A DNA stretch of 64,000 nt from Acorus gramineus (GCA_030737835.1 JAUJYN010000012.1:2649431-2713430); one strand, 5' to 3'. Counted from the first letter of the stretch, positions 23,766 through 35,504 are shown. The notes: generated from the letters alone by a model not told the origin. Numbers and translations are program-made.

Positions 23766-24372
23766 CCTGTTTGGTTGCGTGTTTGAGTGCGTTTTTGTTT
23801 TTTGAAAAATTGAAAAGTTAAAATCGTGCAGCCAAACGGGGCAGTTAAGTTGGATTCTTTTTAATTTTTCCATCGCAATCTGTGTTTTGAAAAGCTAAAA
23901 AACAACACTTTTTGGTTGGAATCGATTTTTTGAATTGAAAAGCTGCTTTCTCTGTCAAACATTAAATTCTTTTTAAATATTGATTCTTGAATAAAAAAAA
24001 ATGGATTTTTATTTTTAAGTCTCCATAAACCATAGGATTTAACGATCGATCCTTCAATTCTTCATATTTTGGTTTTAGTCCCTAGATTTAAAGGATATGT
24101 TCTTTTTTAGTCCCTCGGAGGGATCTATTCCTAAATTATTTGGTTTTGTTTTTAGTCTCTAGGAGGAGGGACTAAAAATGAACATATCCTTTAAATTTAG
24201 GATTAAAATCAAAATATGAAGAAGTGAGGATTGATCTCTAAATAAGTATGTTTACAGGGACTGAAAACTAAAAAACCCTAAAAAAAAACATCATAAAAAA
24301 GTCTAAAATCATCTTAAAAAGCAGTTTTATTTCAAAAACTACTTTTCAATGTGTTTTCAAATGAACTAATAT
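23766..24372. repeat. Eroded GGCCCTGTTTGG-type repeat interrupted by a foldback MITE
   Basis: Starts 'ggccctgtttggttgcgtgt', with the opposite-facing 'gcagccaaacggggc' at 23828-23842. A possible distant right end, 'gtgttttcaaatgaac', lies near 24350-24372. The segment 24003-24278 belongs to another element inserted in it. The openings are typical of hAT/Tourist MITEs; borders are uncertain. Confidence 0.35.
24003..24278. mobile_element. Foldback MITE, family B, copy 1
   Basis: Begins GGATTTTTATTTTTAAGTC and ends with its inverted copy ...AAAAAACCC. Internal arms 'atttaaaggatatgttc' and 'gaacatatcctttaaat' also pair. Copies 2 and 3 are at 25534 and 57776. Flanking A-runs (taaaaaaaa on each side) are compatible with a 9-bp duplication but too simple to score. 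Confidence 0.65.
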
Positions 24373-24602
24373 TTTTTACAACCCAAAAGTGGTACCCAAA
24401 TTACCTATTCAATGTGAAAGTGTAGTATCAGTATATTCTTCCTTCGTAACTTTTTTATTTTCCTTTTCACCTAAATTTTTTTGTGTAATGATTGAAGATT
24501 TATATTGAATTTTGTTTCAAAATAGGGGCAAGAACGGAAAAAATCTTTTTAACTAGAAAATCTATTTATATTCTATTCAAAATTTAAATGTCTATATATT
24601 TA

Positions 24603-25248
24603 GGAGCAATTTATAAAAATAGTCCTTTAAAATTGAATGTTAACAAAACTAACATTTTATATCTCAATCATTAAATAAACTTTCTTTATATTTCTCCACC
24701 AAAATCCCCTTCTTAAACCAAAAAAAATCTCAATCACTTCCTAAACCAAAGAAATCCCGACCATTAAAATTTAATAATTTAATAAAGATATGATAAAATG
24801 AAATAAATCTTCATGTTTTTCTCTTATCTTAATCTAATATATTTTAAATAAAAAATAAATCTCACCAATTAAAATTTTATCAGAGATACGATAGAGAGAA
24901 ACAAATCTTCCATTGATTTTGATTTAAAATACATTCGATTGAGAGGAGAAAATCAAAAGTTTATTTAATGGTTGAAATGTTATTTTTTTTTCTTTTTTGT
25001 TAAAAAAAATTTGTGGAGATTCAAAGATTTTTTTTTTTGTGACAGTTATTTCTACTCCGGACATAATAGGTGGCGCCATATATGACGCCTCACTTTATTT
25101 TGGTAAAAACAAAGGAGGCGTCTATACATGGCACCTGCAGTTAAAAAATAGTGTTGACAGGGTACAATGCTAGTTTTTGTTAATATTCAGTCTTTGGGAC
25201 TAATTTTGCTAATATTCAATTTTTGATAACTTTTTTTGTGAATTGCCC
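24603..25248. mobile_element. Mutator-type non-autonomous element, 646 bp
   Basis: The left end GGAGCAATTTATAAAAATAG and the reverse-complemented right end GGGCAATTCACAAAAAAAGT open inverted repeats of about 55 bp that share 'aaaattgaat(g/a)tta(a/g)c'. TATATTTA flanks both sides (8 bp). Near the right end it has an inverted pair, 'ggcgccatatatgacgcc' and 'ggcgtctatacatggcacc', followed by 'gttgacagggtacaatgcta'. The relic at 4262-4505 has the matching 'gttgaccgggtcaatgagac', so the two belong to one superfamily. Confidence 0.6.
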
Positions 25249-25533
25249 TATATTTAAAAGATAATGTTAAATATTCACCAAATCAATCTTATTGAATTCC
25301 ACAGAGGGTTAAATAAAAAATAAATTTATAGAAATTTTAAAGTTAAAACGGTAACAAACTTGAAAATTTAATCATGATATTTTTAAATTCCACATTTAAA
25401 TGTAATTTTTATTATTATGATTGTTTTATCAATTTATAATATGGAATGTTGTATCACGTGTTTTGGCACGTGCATAAAACTCTCTCATCTTTCTTCTTAC
25501 TTCGTTTTATATTTTGTTGGTTTTTAGTTTGTA

Positions 25534-25790
25534 GGATTTTTTATTTTTAAGTCCCCATAAACTATAGGGTTTAGCGATCAATGCCTCACTTCTTCATATT
25601 TTGATTTTAGTCCCCAGATTTAAAGGATATGTTCCTTTTCGGTCCCTTGTAGGGACCTATTCTTAAATTATTTGATTTTTTTAGTCAGGAACATATCCTT
25701 TTAAATTTAAGGATTAAAACCAAAATATGAAGAAGTGAATGATCGATCACTAAATCCTATAGTTTATAAGGACTTAAAAATAAAAAACCC
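25534..25790. mobile_element. Foldback MITE, family B, copy 2 (257 bp)
   Basis: Begins GGATTTTTTATTTTTAAGTC and ends ...GACTTAAAAATAAAAAACCC. The flanks TAGTTTGTA (25525-25533) and TATTTTGTA (25791-25799) agree at 8 of 9 bases, consistent with a Mutator-type duplication. The internal arms are the same as in copy 1. Confidence 0.75.
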
Positions 25791-25799
25791 TATTTTGTA

Positions 25800-28646
25800 A
25801 CGGGATTTCTTCATATATATATATATATATATACACCCTAAAAAAATCACAGTTGATCAAAATGCCCCCAATGAATTGCTATTTTCAAGAGTACCCCTCA
25901 AAAGGGTATATAAATTGTGCCATTGTTGTTTTGAGGGGTATTTGTATAAAATTTAAAATATTTATATTGTGAATGTATACCATTCAAAAGGAAATTCATG
26001 CACGATTTATCCCATTTGAGGGGTATTAATGGTGGCAGGGTGGGTGTTAATGGTGGTAGGGTTTCAAAGGAGAATTTGGACAATATATGGTTGTTTGAAG
26101 GGCATGTATTTTATTAATTTTAAGATTTTTGTAGTTTTAAGTTTATCAAAATCATATCTTTGTCTAACTAAGATTTGATTTATCAATGTATTCTTCATGC
26201 GTGGACTATAAAAACTAAAAAAGTGCATTGAAAATAAGGTTTGCTTAATAGATCCACAGAGGAGCCACTCTGGTTGAGTCCACATCTCTGACATTCTCTT
26301 TTATTTTTATTTATTGCTTTGATGCTTGATTGGATTTATGTTATATTGCTTGTTCTTTTATTATTTATTTATTTATTTCTGAAATTCTCTTTTATTTTTA
26401 TTAATTTATCTTCTATGATTGCTTTGATGATATAGATGCTTGATTGGATTAATGTTAATTTTTTATTTTTGAGATTAATTAAAAAATAAAAGGGTTATTT
26501 TTAAAGTGGGAATATATGTATGTAGAGTGGAGGACTTGCTTTTTTTAATTTCGGAATTAATCTATATGAGTTGGGGAAATATTCCTAAAGTACCCCTTAA
26601 TAAAACAATTTAAATTTAAATATATAAAACACTAACAATATATATATATATATATATAATTGGTTTTTATTTTAAATTTAAAAAAAACCAATTGAGGATT
26701 TCTAAAATTAATTGATTTTGAAAACATCCGTGGATTAGATTTAAATCTTAAAAGAAAAAATGTAGTGGATTTTAAGAATCTTATTAGGCATTTAAAACGG
26801 ATTAGATTTAAATGTCAAAAGAAAATTTGTAATTCTTATCTAAAACCTAATGGATTTTAAAAATATTATCAAACAATTGATAAAATCCACAAACAATATA
26901 AATTCAAATTTTTAAAATTTGGATTTAGATATACATTAAAGATATTCATCAAAAATATTATTTTAATTGAAATTCACAAAAAACCTTTTTAAATAACAAA
27001 ACGGATAAAAAAAGTCTTCTAAAATTCTGAGAGTGGTTCGTTATGAATAAAAAAAAACCCATAAAGTATTTTTTGTTATTACTTTTTGGATTTATGGGAT
27101 TGGGATATAATCTTATTAAAAAAATATAGAAATGAAAAATACCAGCAAAATATTTATTTTTGTTAGTATATTAGGATCTGTAGACATTCAATCTTGAAAA
27201 AAAATCGCTTTAATGTCTCAATTGTTTTTCCATTTGTTATATGGTGGTTGGTTACTTATTAAATTTCTTATTAAGATCTAGTTTTCATTTCCGTTTTTAC
27301 ATTCTCATAAATTTAACAATTACTCAGATCTTGTTTATTCAAAATTTAAGATTTCAAATCAGATTTAGATGAATCATAAATATATTTTAATATTTCAAAA
27401 TCACATTTGAAATTTTTAATAATTCAAAATTAAAAATATTTACTAAATTTATCTTAATTGCATTCTATAAATATATGTTAATTATTTTTATTATAATGGT
27501 GTACTGTAGATTAAAAGAATTTTCATCTTTTGTTTCATTGTATGTATTTTTTAATTATTATCTCAGGTGAAGTGTCGATATATATTATGGGAGACAGACA
27601 GAACATCTTTACTACAAAATATAGGTAAAAAAGAAAATGTCTCTTATTATTTTTTTGTGTTTGATATTTTTTAATATTTTTTCTAGGGGTGCATGAAGCG
27701 AAAAAATTATTGTTCGTTGCTTGATTAGAAATTTTAATCATACATCAATGTGCTTTGATATGATGCAAATATGCAATATAGATTTTTATTTTTCTATTAT
27801 TTAAGTTTGTTTGATTGTCATTTGTTGATCTGCATGGTGGGTTATAATTTTATGTTTGGAGTATAGAACCTTAGGTTTTTTTTTTAGATTGTATGATTTC
27901 AACAGTAATGTTTGGTTGAGTACCTTATGAACATGATCTAATTTTCTTTTCATCACAATTATGTTAGGAGAGTTCCATAATATATATTTTTATTATAAAT
28001 TAATATTGGTAGAGCGCTGATACGCTTTGTCCGTCCTATAGCCTCATACTGCGTTATGTAGATTAAATTTTTTTATCTAAGAAAAAGATACTGTACTGTA
28101 TCTCAGTGTATACTTCATTTCGTATAATAATATTTATTTTAGCGAGTGAGTGAATAATTTTTTTTTAGAAAAAGAAAATGGTATGGATTGCGGATGAGGT
28201 TGCATGCAGGGCTGGATATATCATTTTACATATTATTATGAACATATATGAATATACGCCCTATATAAACATTACATTAAGACATTTATTTGCCTGTTTT
28301 CTGGTTAATTTATAACTTAGTTATGCCGAATGGTGTTTCCCAACACTTGGAATCCAAGGTAATTGAAAGATAAAAAAAAAAGAGTAAAAAAGGAATAAAA
28401 TTAACTAGAACATTTTACAAATTATTGGTGAAAATTTTTGTTCCTATGTGAGAAATTTATTTTAATTTTAATTTTTTAATTTATAACTTTTCAAGTTGTA
28501 GAATTACAACAAAATAACATGTGAAGTAAAGTTAAATTTTAGAAATATGATTCAAGTGGAATTTGTGATTTATATTATTAAAACCTCGTTATTATTTATG
28601 AAGTGTTGGTTAAACATGTGACAACGCGGGTTTTCATTGAGAAAAT
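25800..28646. other. AT-rich intergenic DNA without recognisable gene
   Basis: About 2.8 kb of very AT-rich sequence, with (AT)n runs near 25816-25832 and 26638-26659. I see no supported exon, RNA gene or delimited transposon. Small frames such as 25898-26294 on the minus strand look random. Confidence 0.5.
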
Positions 28647-28726
28647 AAAGATGTGGGTAATTTTATAAGAACTGGAATCGAATTTTAAAGATGTGGGTAA
28701 TTTTATAAGAACTGGAATCGAATTTT
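28647..28726. repeat. 40-bp perfect tandem duplication upstream of the LBD gene
   Basis: 28647-28686 and 28687-28726 are identical (both start aaagatgtgggtaattttat). The copy nearer the gene ends 67 bp before the LBD start codon, so the duplication sits in the promoter or leader. Confidence 0.9.
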
Positions 28727-28793
28727 GTCTAACTCAAATTATTCAAGAATTTCAAGACGTACTCACGGTTTGGACTTTGCAGGACTTGATTGA

Positions 28794-29519
28794 ATGTCGT
28801 TGTCATCGTCGATCTCACGACCCTGCGCAGCTTGTAAGTTTTTGCGTCGTAAATGCATGGATAACTGCGTGTTTGCCCCCCAGTTCCCGCCGGACCAGCC
28901 GGAGAGGTTCGCTAGCGTACACCGTGTCTTTGGTGCCGGCAACGTCTCCAAGATCCTCCAGGACATCGACATCTCGCAGCGCAATCATGCCGTCGACACC
29001 CTCGTATATGAGGCCGAAACGCGCCTCCAAAACCCTGTCTACGGACCCGTCGCTTGCATAGCCCTTCTCAATGAGACAAACCAACAAATCCAACATCAAC
29101 TCACCTTGATCAACCGTGAGCTCTCCTCCTACCACTGCAACTTTTTGTCACCAAATCCGATGCACCCGCCATTAGCAGAGCAACAACAAGAGCAGGTGCA
29201 GAGGGAACATCAGCAGCAGCAACAACAGATGTTGGAGGCACAGATGATTATAATGCATGAACAACAACAACGTTCGACAACAATGGCGGGGCAGCAACAG
29301 ATGATGATGATGCATGCCCAGGAACAACAGCCAACACAGATGTTGGAGGGACAGATGATGATCATGCATGAGCAACAAGAACAACCGTCACAAATGATAG
29401 TGAGACAGCAGGAGATCCATGGGCAACATCAACCTCCAGGGATGTTGGAGGTGGCGGCGAAGCAGGAGCAACAACAGAGATCGGGAAATGGAGCGAAGAG
29501 GAGGCTGGCATCTTCTTGA
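28794..29519 (+). CDS. LOB-domain (LBD/AS2-like) transcription factor with Gln/Met/His-rich tail
   Basis: A single open frame of 241 codons. Residues 11-25 hold the LOB zinc-finger-like block C-X2-C-X6-C-X3-C (C11, C14, C21, C25; CAACKFLRRKCMDNC). The GAS block follows (FAPQFPPDQPERFASVHRVF, then GAGNVSKIL, with YEAETRLQNPVYG at its end), then a heptad-like region with hydrophobic residues at the zipper positions (about 88-110), so it looks like a class I LBD. LBD proteins are nuclear DNA-binding factors in lateral-organ and root development. The tail (residues about 125-241) is unusual: repeated QQQM / MLE(A/G)QM(I/M)IMHEQQ units, about 33-40 residues apart. The start was chosen because it gives the usual short N-terminus. 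A MULE is inserted 54 bp after the stop. Which LBD member this is cannot be decided here. Confidence 0.85.
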   Translation: MSLSSSISRPCAACKFLRRKCMDNCVFAPQFPPDQPERFASVHRVFGAGNVSKILQDIDISQRNHAVDTLVYEAETRLQNPVYGPVACIALLNETNQQIQHQLTLINRELSSYHCNFLSPNPMHPPLAEQQQEQVQREHQQQQQQMLEAQMIIMHEQQQRSTTMAGQQQMMMMHAQEQQPTQMLEGQMMIMHEQQEQPSQMIVRQQEIHGQHQPPGMLEVAAKQEQQQRSGNGAKRRLASS

Positions 29520-29582
29520 TAGGTTGATTAGTCAATGCATGAATCATAGTTTTTTTTCTTGTATTATAACAAATTTTATTAT

Positions 29583-29695
29583 GGGTAATTAACATTTTTA
29601 CCCCCTGAAAATTGAATATTTGCAAAAATAGCTCCGTCACCCGAATATTTGCAAAAATTAGCTCCGCTGAAATTTTGTAAATCCGTCTCCAGTGT
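29583..29695. repeat. Left terminal inverted repeat of the MULE
   Basis: Pairs with 35505-35617 over about 110 bp with scattered mismatches. It is followed inward (to about 29800) by copies of the 'ctggagacggattat' motif, one reading 'ctggagacgggttatatata'. Confidence 0.85.
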
Positions 29696-30029
29696 TTTAA
29701 TCCGTATGTGCCCCATTCATACTGGAGACGGATTATCTCCAGTGTAAATCACCCCCTTATTTGGGAATTTATACTGGAGACGGGTTATATATAATCCATT
29801 TTCAATCTTAATTTTTTTTTTGTTGTTGTACAGATTGTTGGTTATCTCACCTGTATAAAAATTCCTGCTTGAACATGCATAAATATAATAAAAATGCATT
29901 GATATTTACATAAATCCGTCTTAATCACTTGACTCCTGTTTCTAAACACCAATGAAAATACATAAATACAATACACAGAAATGAAAATGCATGAATATAA
30001 TAAACATGTCTTACATCCCATAAATACAA

Positions 30030-32251
30030 TCATCCAAATATTTTCATAAGTCCTTTCTTTTTAGCTTTTCTCGGAGCAGGAGGTGCTGATGAAGAGGGTA
30101 CGTCAGTTGCTGTGGATGGCGGCACACCTGATTGTGGTGGAGTGGTAAATTGTTCGCCCGATCCCCGACTGGCAGTAGTAGAAGTACACCAAACCCTGCG
30201 TGGTCCACGAGTATATGTCTGGAGTGTCATCTGTGGAGCTCGATCAGGAGCTGGGGCTGGTTGTTGTGGTTGCTCATCGATCTCTGCATCGAGTCGTACA
30301 TCATTGAAGAACTCATCAATTGTGAATTTGGTGTGAGCAAAACTATCATCTACGACATCCTCAGAATCATCAGCATCTGTAGATGCACTGGAGGTACTCG
30401 AAGGTTGTCCCATGTCTCCCATCATCGCCTCTGCATAGTCCGTGCCACAGCAATTATACGATCCCACTCACCGCAGTTGGGGTATAAGACCAACCCCCTT
30501 GCAAGCACCTCGGTAATGTTCTGTGTAACTCCCCCCTGTTAACAAAAGTTTCAATATGATAAGTTGTTATAAAATCATTTATCACTTTCTAAAAATGTAA
30601 CACGCGTTTAAAATTCTTACCGAATTTGGTGCGACATAGCCTGGATGGTACTGTGGGGGTGGTGGAGGTGTGATATGTCTGACTGTTCTCTCCATACCAC
30701 TCCATATATCTCCTCGAACTCCGGGTATGAGAGAATTGGTGGATGTGATCCAATCGTTGGTCCCAACGCTCGATATAAGTCTGGTGAAAAACTATCCAAT
30801 TCACATCCTGTCTACCTCGTCTGTTTACCCGGTCGATGGCCTCTACATCAGATGGAATGTCCTGATGCCATCCAAATTGACGTGCGACTCGATCTGGCAC
30901 GTGCATCTCCACAATATCAAAGCAAATGAGTGGGACCCTAGCCGTCCACAACTCCATATGATCCATACATGCAGGTGGTAGTGTCTCATATGTCCCAGCA
31001 TAAGGCTGCCATATAACCTACCAAAAACCAAATTTATAATTAGTATGACAATTAACATAGAATATATCATTTGTGAAACATATGACTAATTGTATAGTCA
31101 CCTGCGACTGAAGCTAATAGTCCAGTTGTGCTCTATAGTATATCAAAACACGCGAATTTTCATCAAACCTCTGAGTCACCTTCCACCTGAAATAAGGAAT
31201 TTAATGAAATATGATCTTCTATGAATTGACAAAAGAAGATGAAAATATTGACATTACCTTGCTCCCAAAGGTCGATCTCCAAGAATAAAATCCGGATCAT
31301 GCAATGACGGTCGTCCCACATGTAATCTCTCCCACGACCATAGCTGCATTGGAACAAAATCTTAAGTAACACAGAAAAAAACAAATTTAGTATGTATGGA
31401 TGAAAATTGGGGTTTGCATATTACCTGTAGCAAAGAATAAAAACCATGAGATCCTGCCGACATCCTCTCTCCAAGCACACTACCTCTGTACAATGCTCTA
31501 TATAAGTGGGCCAAAGCACCACCCCATGAATATTGGCCAGCATCCTCAAAATCTCTGAATAAATGAAGGTAGCACGCATGTATCTTATTTCCTGTGCCAT
31601 CGGCGAAGATTGTTGATCCAAGCACAAATAAGATATATGCACGTGCATACTGCTGGAGGATATCGTCGTCCAATTCAACATCTGGTACGATGCTGAAGGT
31701 TTCTTTAAGCCACGAGAGAAAAATTCTTCCACCCTTGATCTTATCTGCAGGGGGGCCAACACCTAACAGCTCCTCACAAACGCTGGCCCAATCATCGTGG
31801 TCTGTGATACCAGTCACGGGCTTGCCATCAATGGGTAGTCCAGTCAGAATAGCAACGTCCTGAAGTGTAATTGTCATCTCGCCATGTCGCAGATGAAATG
31901 TGTTGGTTTCTGGTCTCCATCTCTCAGTCAGTGCTTGTAGAAGTCGATGATCTGATCTGGTATATCCCATCTCTGTCAAATAATACAACCCCGATGCCCT
32001 CACGTATGGCTCGATGCGTGGATCCATGACCCAGTGACGCAATGCCACCATGTGGATCGTAAACTTGAAGGAGTCGGTCTGTTTAAGAAAATTATATATT
32101 CAAGTAAAAAAAATTCATATATGAAGAATAACATTAGAGAAAAACACATCATTTGTCATACCTTGCCCTGGAATCCATGATGAGACCTATGAGATCCCTG
32201 AAAATACAGCAAATCATCCACGACGGGTCCATGCCACTCACGGATGTCCAT
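30030..32251 (-). pseudogene. Plant mobile domain (PMD / MAIN-like, 'aminotransferase-like') gene of the MULE
   Basis: Probable exons on the minus strand: 32251-32162 (MDIREWHGPVVDDLLYFQG...), 32078-31425, 31343-31258, 31186-31102, 31017-30621 and 30535-30030, with GT/AG borders. Conserved PMD blocks are YYLTEMGYTRSDHRLLQALT, ERWRPETNTFHLRHGEMTIT, LQDVAILTGLPIDGKPVTG, LWSWERLHVGRPSLHDPDF and VIWQPYAGTYETLPPAC. The PMD family includes host proteins MAIN and MAIL1 and many transposon-borne copies; its biochemical role is unclear. A TAG at 31116-31114 interrupts exon 4 (after RAQLDY), and the last exon changes frame into an acidic, Pro/Ser-rich tail ending KKKGLMKIFG. I infer that the copy is defective. 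Confidence 0.8.
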
Positions 32252-32336
32252 CACCTGTAATTTGAACACAAGTTAATATCTACTCAAACAATTGAACATT
32301 CATCATCATATCACAATCATATTTAACATCAATTAC

Positions 32337-34960
32337 CAGCATTTGTATTTCTACGTGGACATTTATTTTTTCTATGGCCTTTCTCATGACATATTGAACA
32401 TGTATATCTCAGACTTGGATCCCTGGAGTCCATACGTCGGCGAGTTGATACAGGGCGCCCCGCTTGTCTCCTAACATTTGGTGGGATGAAGATGGGATCG
32501 TTTTCCGTAGGAATCGGCCAACGACTTTTATCATCAACGGAGTGGAATCGGGGTTCATAAGTGTGTCTATATGACTCTGAGGAAAGCCAATGTGACACAT
32601 ATCTCCCAGGACTAATACGCAGGCCGCTATGACATGTGTACATGGATAGTGAAATAACTTCGGAACATGACATTGACATTCTGCATTGTCAGAATATAGG
32701 AAAACAATGTACATAACCGCATTCTTGTCTTGGACATTGAATTCTGATCTATCAAGCCTTCTTACTAACATCGCCCTTGCATCATGTGCAGTTCTCTCCA
32801 AATGTTGCTGCATAGATGGCACATGTTCACCTGACATGCTCTCGGCCGATTCACGCCTCGTATAAAAATACTCTGACACTCGTATGAATGTCTGTTGTAA
32901 TATGGCAGTGACTGGCAATCCTCTTACACCTTTCAAGACACTGTTCATGCTTTCTGCTCTATTGGTGGTCATCGTGCCATGACGACGGCCATCGTCATAA
33001 CAAAGGGCCCATGTTTGTGGAGGGACTTGATCAAGCCATGTGCGAGCTTGTGAGAGGCACTAAGAATCTTTCGCATTTCATCAGCAAATTGATTTGGACA
33101 TTTCAAGGTGGCAGCCCTCCACACCTGGTCACTCAACTCCTTTGATTTTACATTTTTTTGAAGTTGTCTATCATGTGTCTCATACAGAAACGATGGTGCC
33201 ATGTCACATTGCTTAATTCCTCAATATCCTTCATGCCTGCTATGATGCCCAAGTGCCGATCAGATATGACACACAAATTGTTTATACTACCAATAGAAAA
33301 GAACAAGTTCCAAAGGAAGAAGGTCCAACTGCTTCTGTTCTCAGATTCAACTATAGCAAAGGCTATCGGAAGCAAACCATTTTCTGCATCGCAAGCAGTG
33401 GCTATCAGGAGATTTCCTTTATACTTTCCATACAGATGTGTTCCATCGATGCAAACCAATGGACGACAATGTTTGAAAGCCTCTAAGGCTGGTCCGAATG
33501 CCCAAAAAACACGTTCAAACTGTCGGATCGGTCTGCCCATGTTATTCTCTTGTATGACAGGGCCTTCGAAGAACACAGTTGTTCCTGGATTAGACCTCCT
33601 CAAGGCATCAACATATAGAGGCAACTCAGCATATGATTCCTCCCAATTTCCAAATATCCTCTCCATAGCCTTCCATTTGGCACGGTGTGCCTTTGAATAT
33701 GAAATTGTGTAGTGATGATCAGCACGTATCCTGTCCATTATCTCAGTAGGACTGATTCTCAAATTATGACGAATCGTTGGCATAATCAGCTGTGAGATAT
33801 AATCAGAACTAAATTGTCTGTGATTTGAACTGAGAAGAGGATCAAGCATGTATGAGGAACTCTCAGAGTGGAAATCTTGAACATTTCTGAACCACCGACC
33901 CTCCTCGCATATAATCTCCAATTACATTCATCATTTATGCACTTAACGGCGTATTTTTCTGCATTTGATTTCACCACATGACATTGTGCGCATTTCTTTA
34001 TGCTCCAGGTTCGGACAGCATTAATGAGTGACTTCTTATTCGCGAAAAGCTGACCAACCTCAAGTTCATTACACGAAGAAGATCCGATTTCATAAATGCA
34101 TGGATGGACATTTTCAGCCACCGCCTGCTCCATAAGCTCACGTGTAGGAAACATTTGAGGAACACATATTCACTGATGGCAGTTCTCCTCACATCATGGT
34201 CCTCCTCAGTATCAGGTCCTTCAACCTAGTGATCTTCACGATCCTCTTCTTCTTCTTCTCTTTATCTTCTCCCACTTCCTCTTCTTCTTCTCCCCTTCTT
34301 GATCTTCTTCTTCTCCCCCTTCTTGATCTTCTTCTCTTCATTGTTCACTTCAATTCCTTCACGAATATCGTCCCAACCCATGTCATGAAATGGGGACCTA
34401 TAAATGCAAACACATATACACATATGAATACACCCACCAAAAACATCCTATAAATTCACAATACTTACAAATGTGGTATATTCACACTCCCATAGGCATT
34501 GGTCGGTGTTGCATCAATCATATTCTCTTGGGTGCACGGAACAAACGACGACGATGAAGGTTGATATGGTTCACGAACAATGGAAGGATATGAATCTTCT
34601 GCATCATAATTCATCGCGCCACGACCTCTTTGTATGATCTCTTCCTTCTCTAACCATATTTGAATGATATGCGCGTGCTTTGGGTACATCATTATCATAA
34701 CTTTTACCTCATATCATCTTCGAGAGGAGCACCCAAACACTTTCCGTCGTGAGTGGGATGCACAGCACTCATGGACAATTTGTAAAGACTTGGATCGGTC
34801 CCGTCAAATGGTACATCATTTGGAGTAAATCGACATAAGAGATCTTCTTATTTATGATGGTGGTTTTCTTGGTACCACCTTCATAAAATGAAGTATCTTC
34901 ACGTTGAACAATCCTCCCGTTAAAAGAGTACATTAACGGGACATCGGATTTCTTTACCAT
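32337..34960 (-). pseudogene. MULE (MuDR-type) transposase, frameshifted
   Basis: The minus-strand frames read in order as follows. An N-terminal domain starts at 34960 (MVKKSDVPLMYSFNGRIV). The MuDR DNA-binding domain is at about 34100-33850 (ELEVGQLFANKKSLINAVRT, then CINDECNWRLYARR). The MULE catalytic domain is at 33850-33150 (FGPALEAFKHCRPLVCIDGT, HLYGKYKGNLLIATACDAEN, VISDRHLGI). A SWIM zinc finger lies near 32640 (CQCHVPKLFHYPCTHVIAAC) and a C-terminal CCHC knuckle near 32370 (CSICHEKGHRKNKC). Reading frame is lost at about 34800, 34700, 33880, 33150, 32970 and 32660. The domain order is that of autonomous plant MULE transposases. A donor-like G/GTAATT follows the knuckle at 32337, which may lead by splicing into the PMD gene. 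Confidence 0.85.
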
Positions 34961-35396
34961 CTAAACCATAAATTATTCAACTTAGTAAATATATTTCTCA
35001 ATTGATAATAAAAAAATTCATCCAACATATACAAGTATATTAAAAAATTCATCCAACACATTTTTTTAAGTTTTAAAAGTCTATATATACAAATAAGAAA
35101 TTCTCAATAAACCAAAATACCTCATTTCATTTTACAAAGCATCACACATTCAGCATGTCAATAATAAAAAAAAACCACAAAAAATTTATACATAAAATCA
35201 CAACAATTGTATAAATAAATAAATTTAAGAAATTGTTTAGGGTTTTGATGTTTATCTTTGGATTAAAAATGGTATTTGGAAATTGATTTAAATGTATATG
35301 AACTACTTGAGGGGTGAAAATAGGCCTTTGGAGGGAGAAAAAAGGGGTGAAAATGGGGTGAATAGGGTTTCTCTACGGGGGCGGGGTATATATAGG

Positions 35397-35495
35397 ACGT
35401 GCTCTGGAGACGGTGTATATATAATCCGTCTCCAATGTGAATACCCAAAAAAAGCTGGAGACGGATTATATATAATCCGTCTCCAGTGTAAATCC
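35397..35495. repeat. Subterminal palindromes of the MULE (right side)
   Basis: 35455-35486 is a perfect 32-bp palindrome of CTGGAGACGGATTATA and its complement. An imperfect copy precedes it at about 35402-35434. Matching motifs lie inside the left end (29683-29800) and in the relic at 4262-4505. They are candidate transposase-binding or hairpin sites; the role is inferred. Confidence 0.85.
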
Positions 35496-35504
35496 CGACA
35501 TATC

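Noticed and set aside
31362-32051. Host MAIN/MAIL1 gene
   Set aside because: The PMD lies inside the inverted ends and 9-bp duplication of a MULE, next to a transposase, and has a stop and a frame change; it is transposon-borne.
33158-33712. Plus-strand 184-codon frame in the MULE
   Set aside because: Antisense shadow of the transposase catalytic domain.
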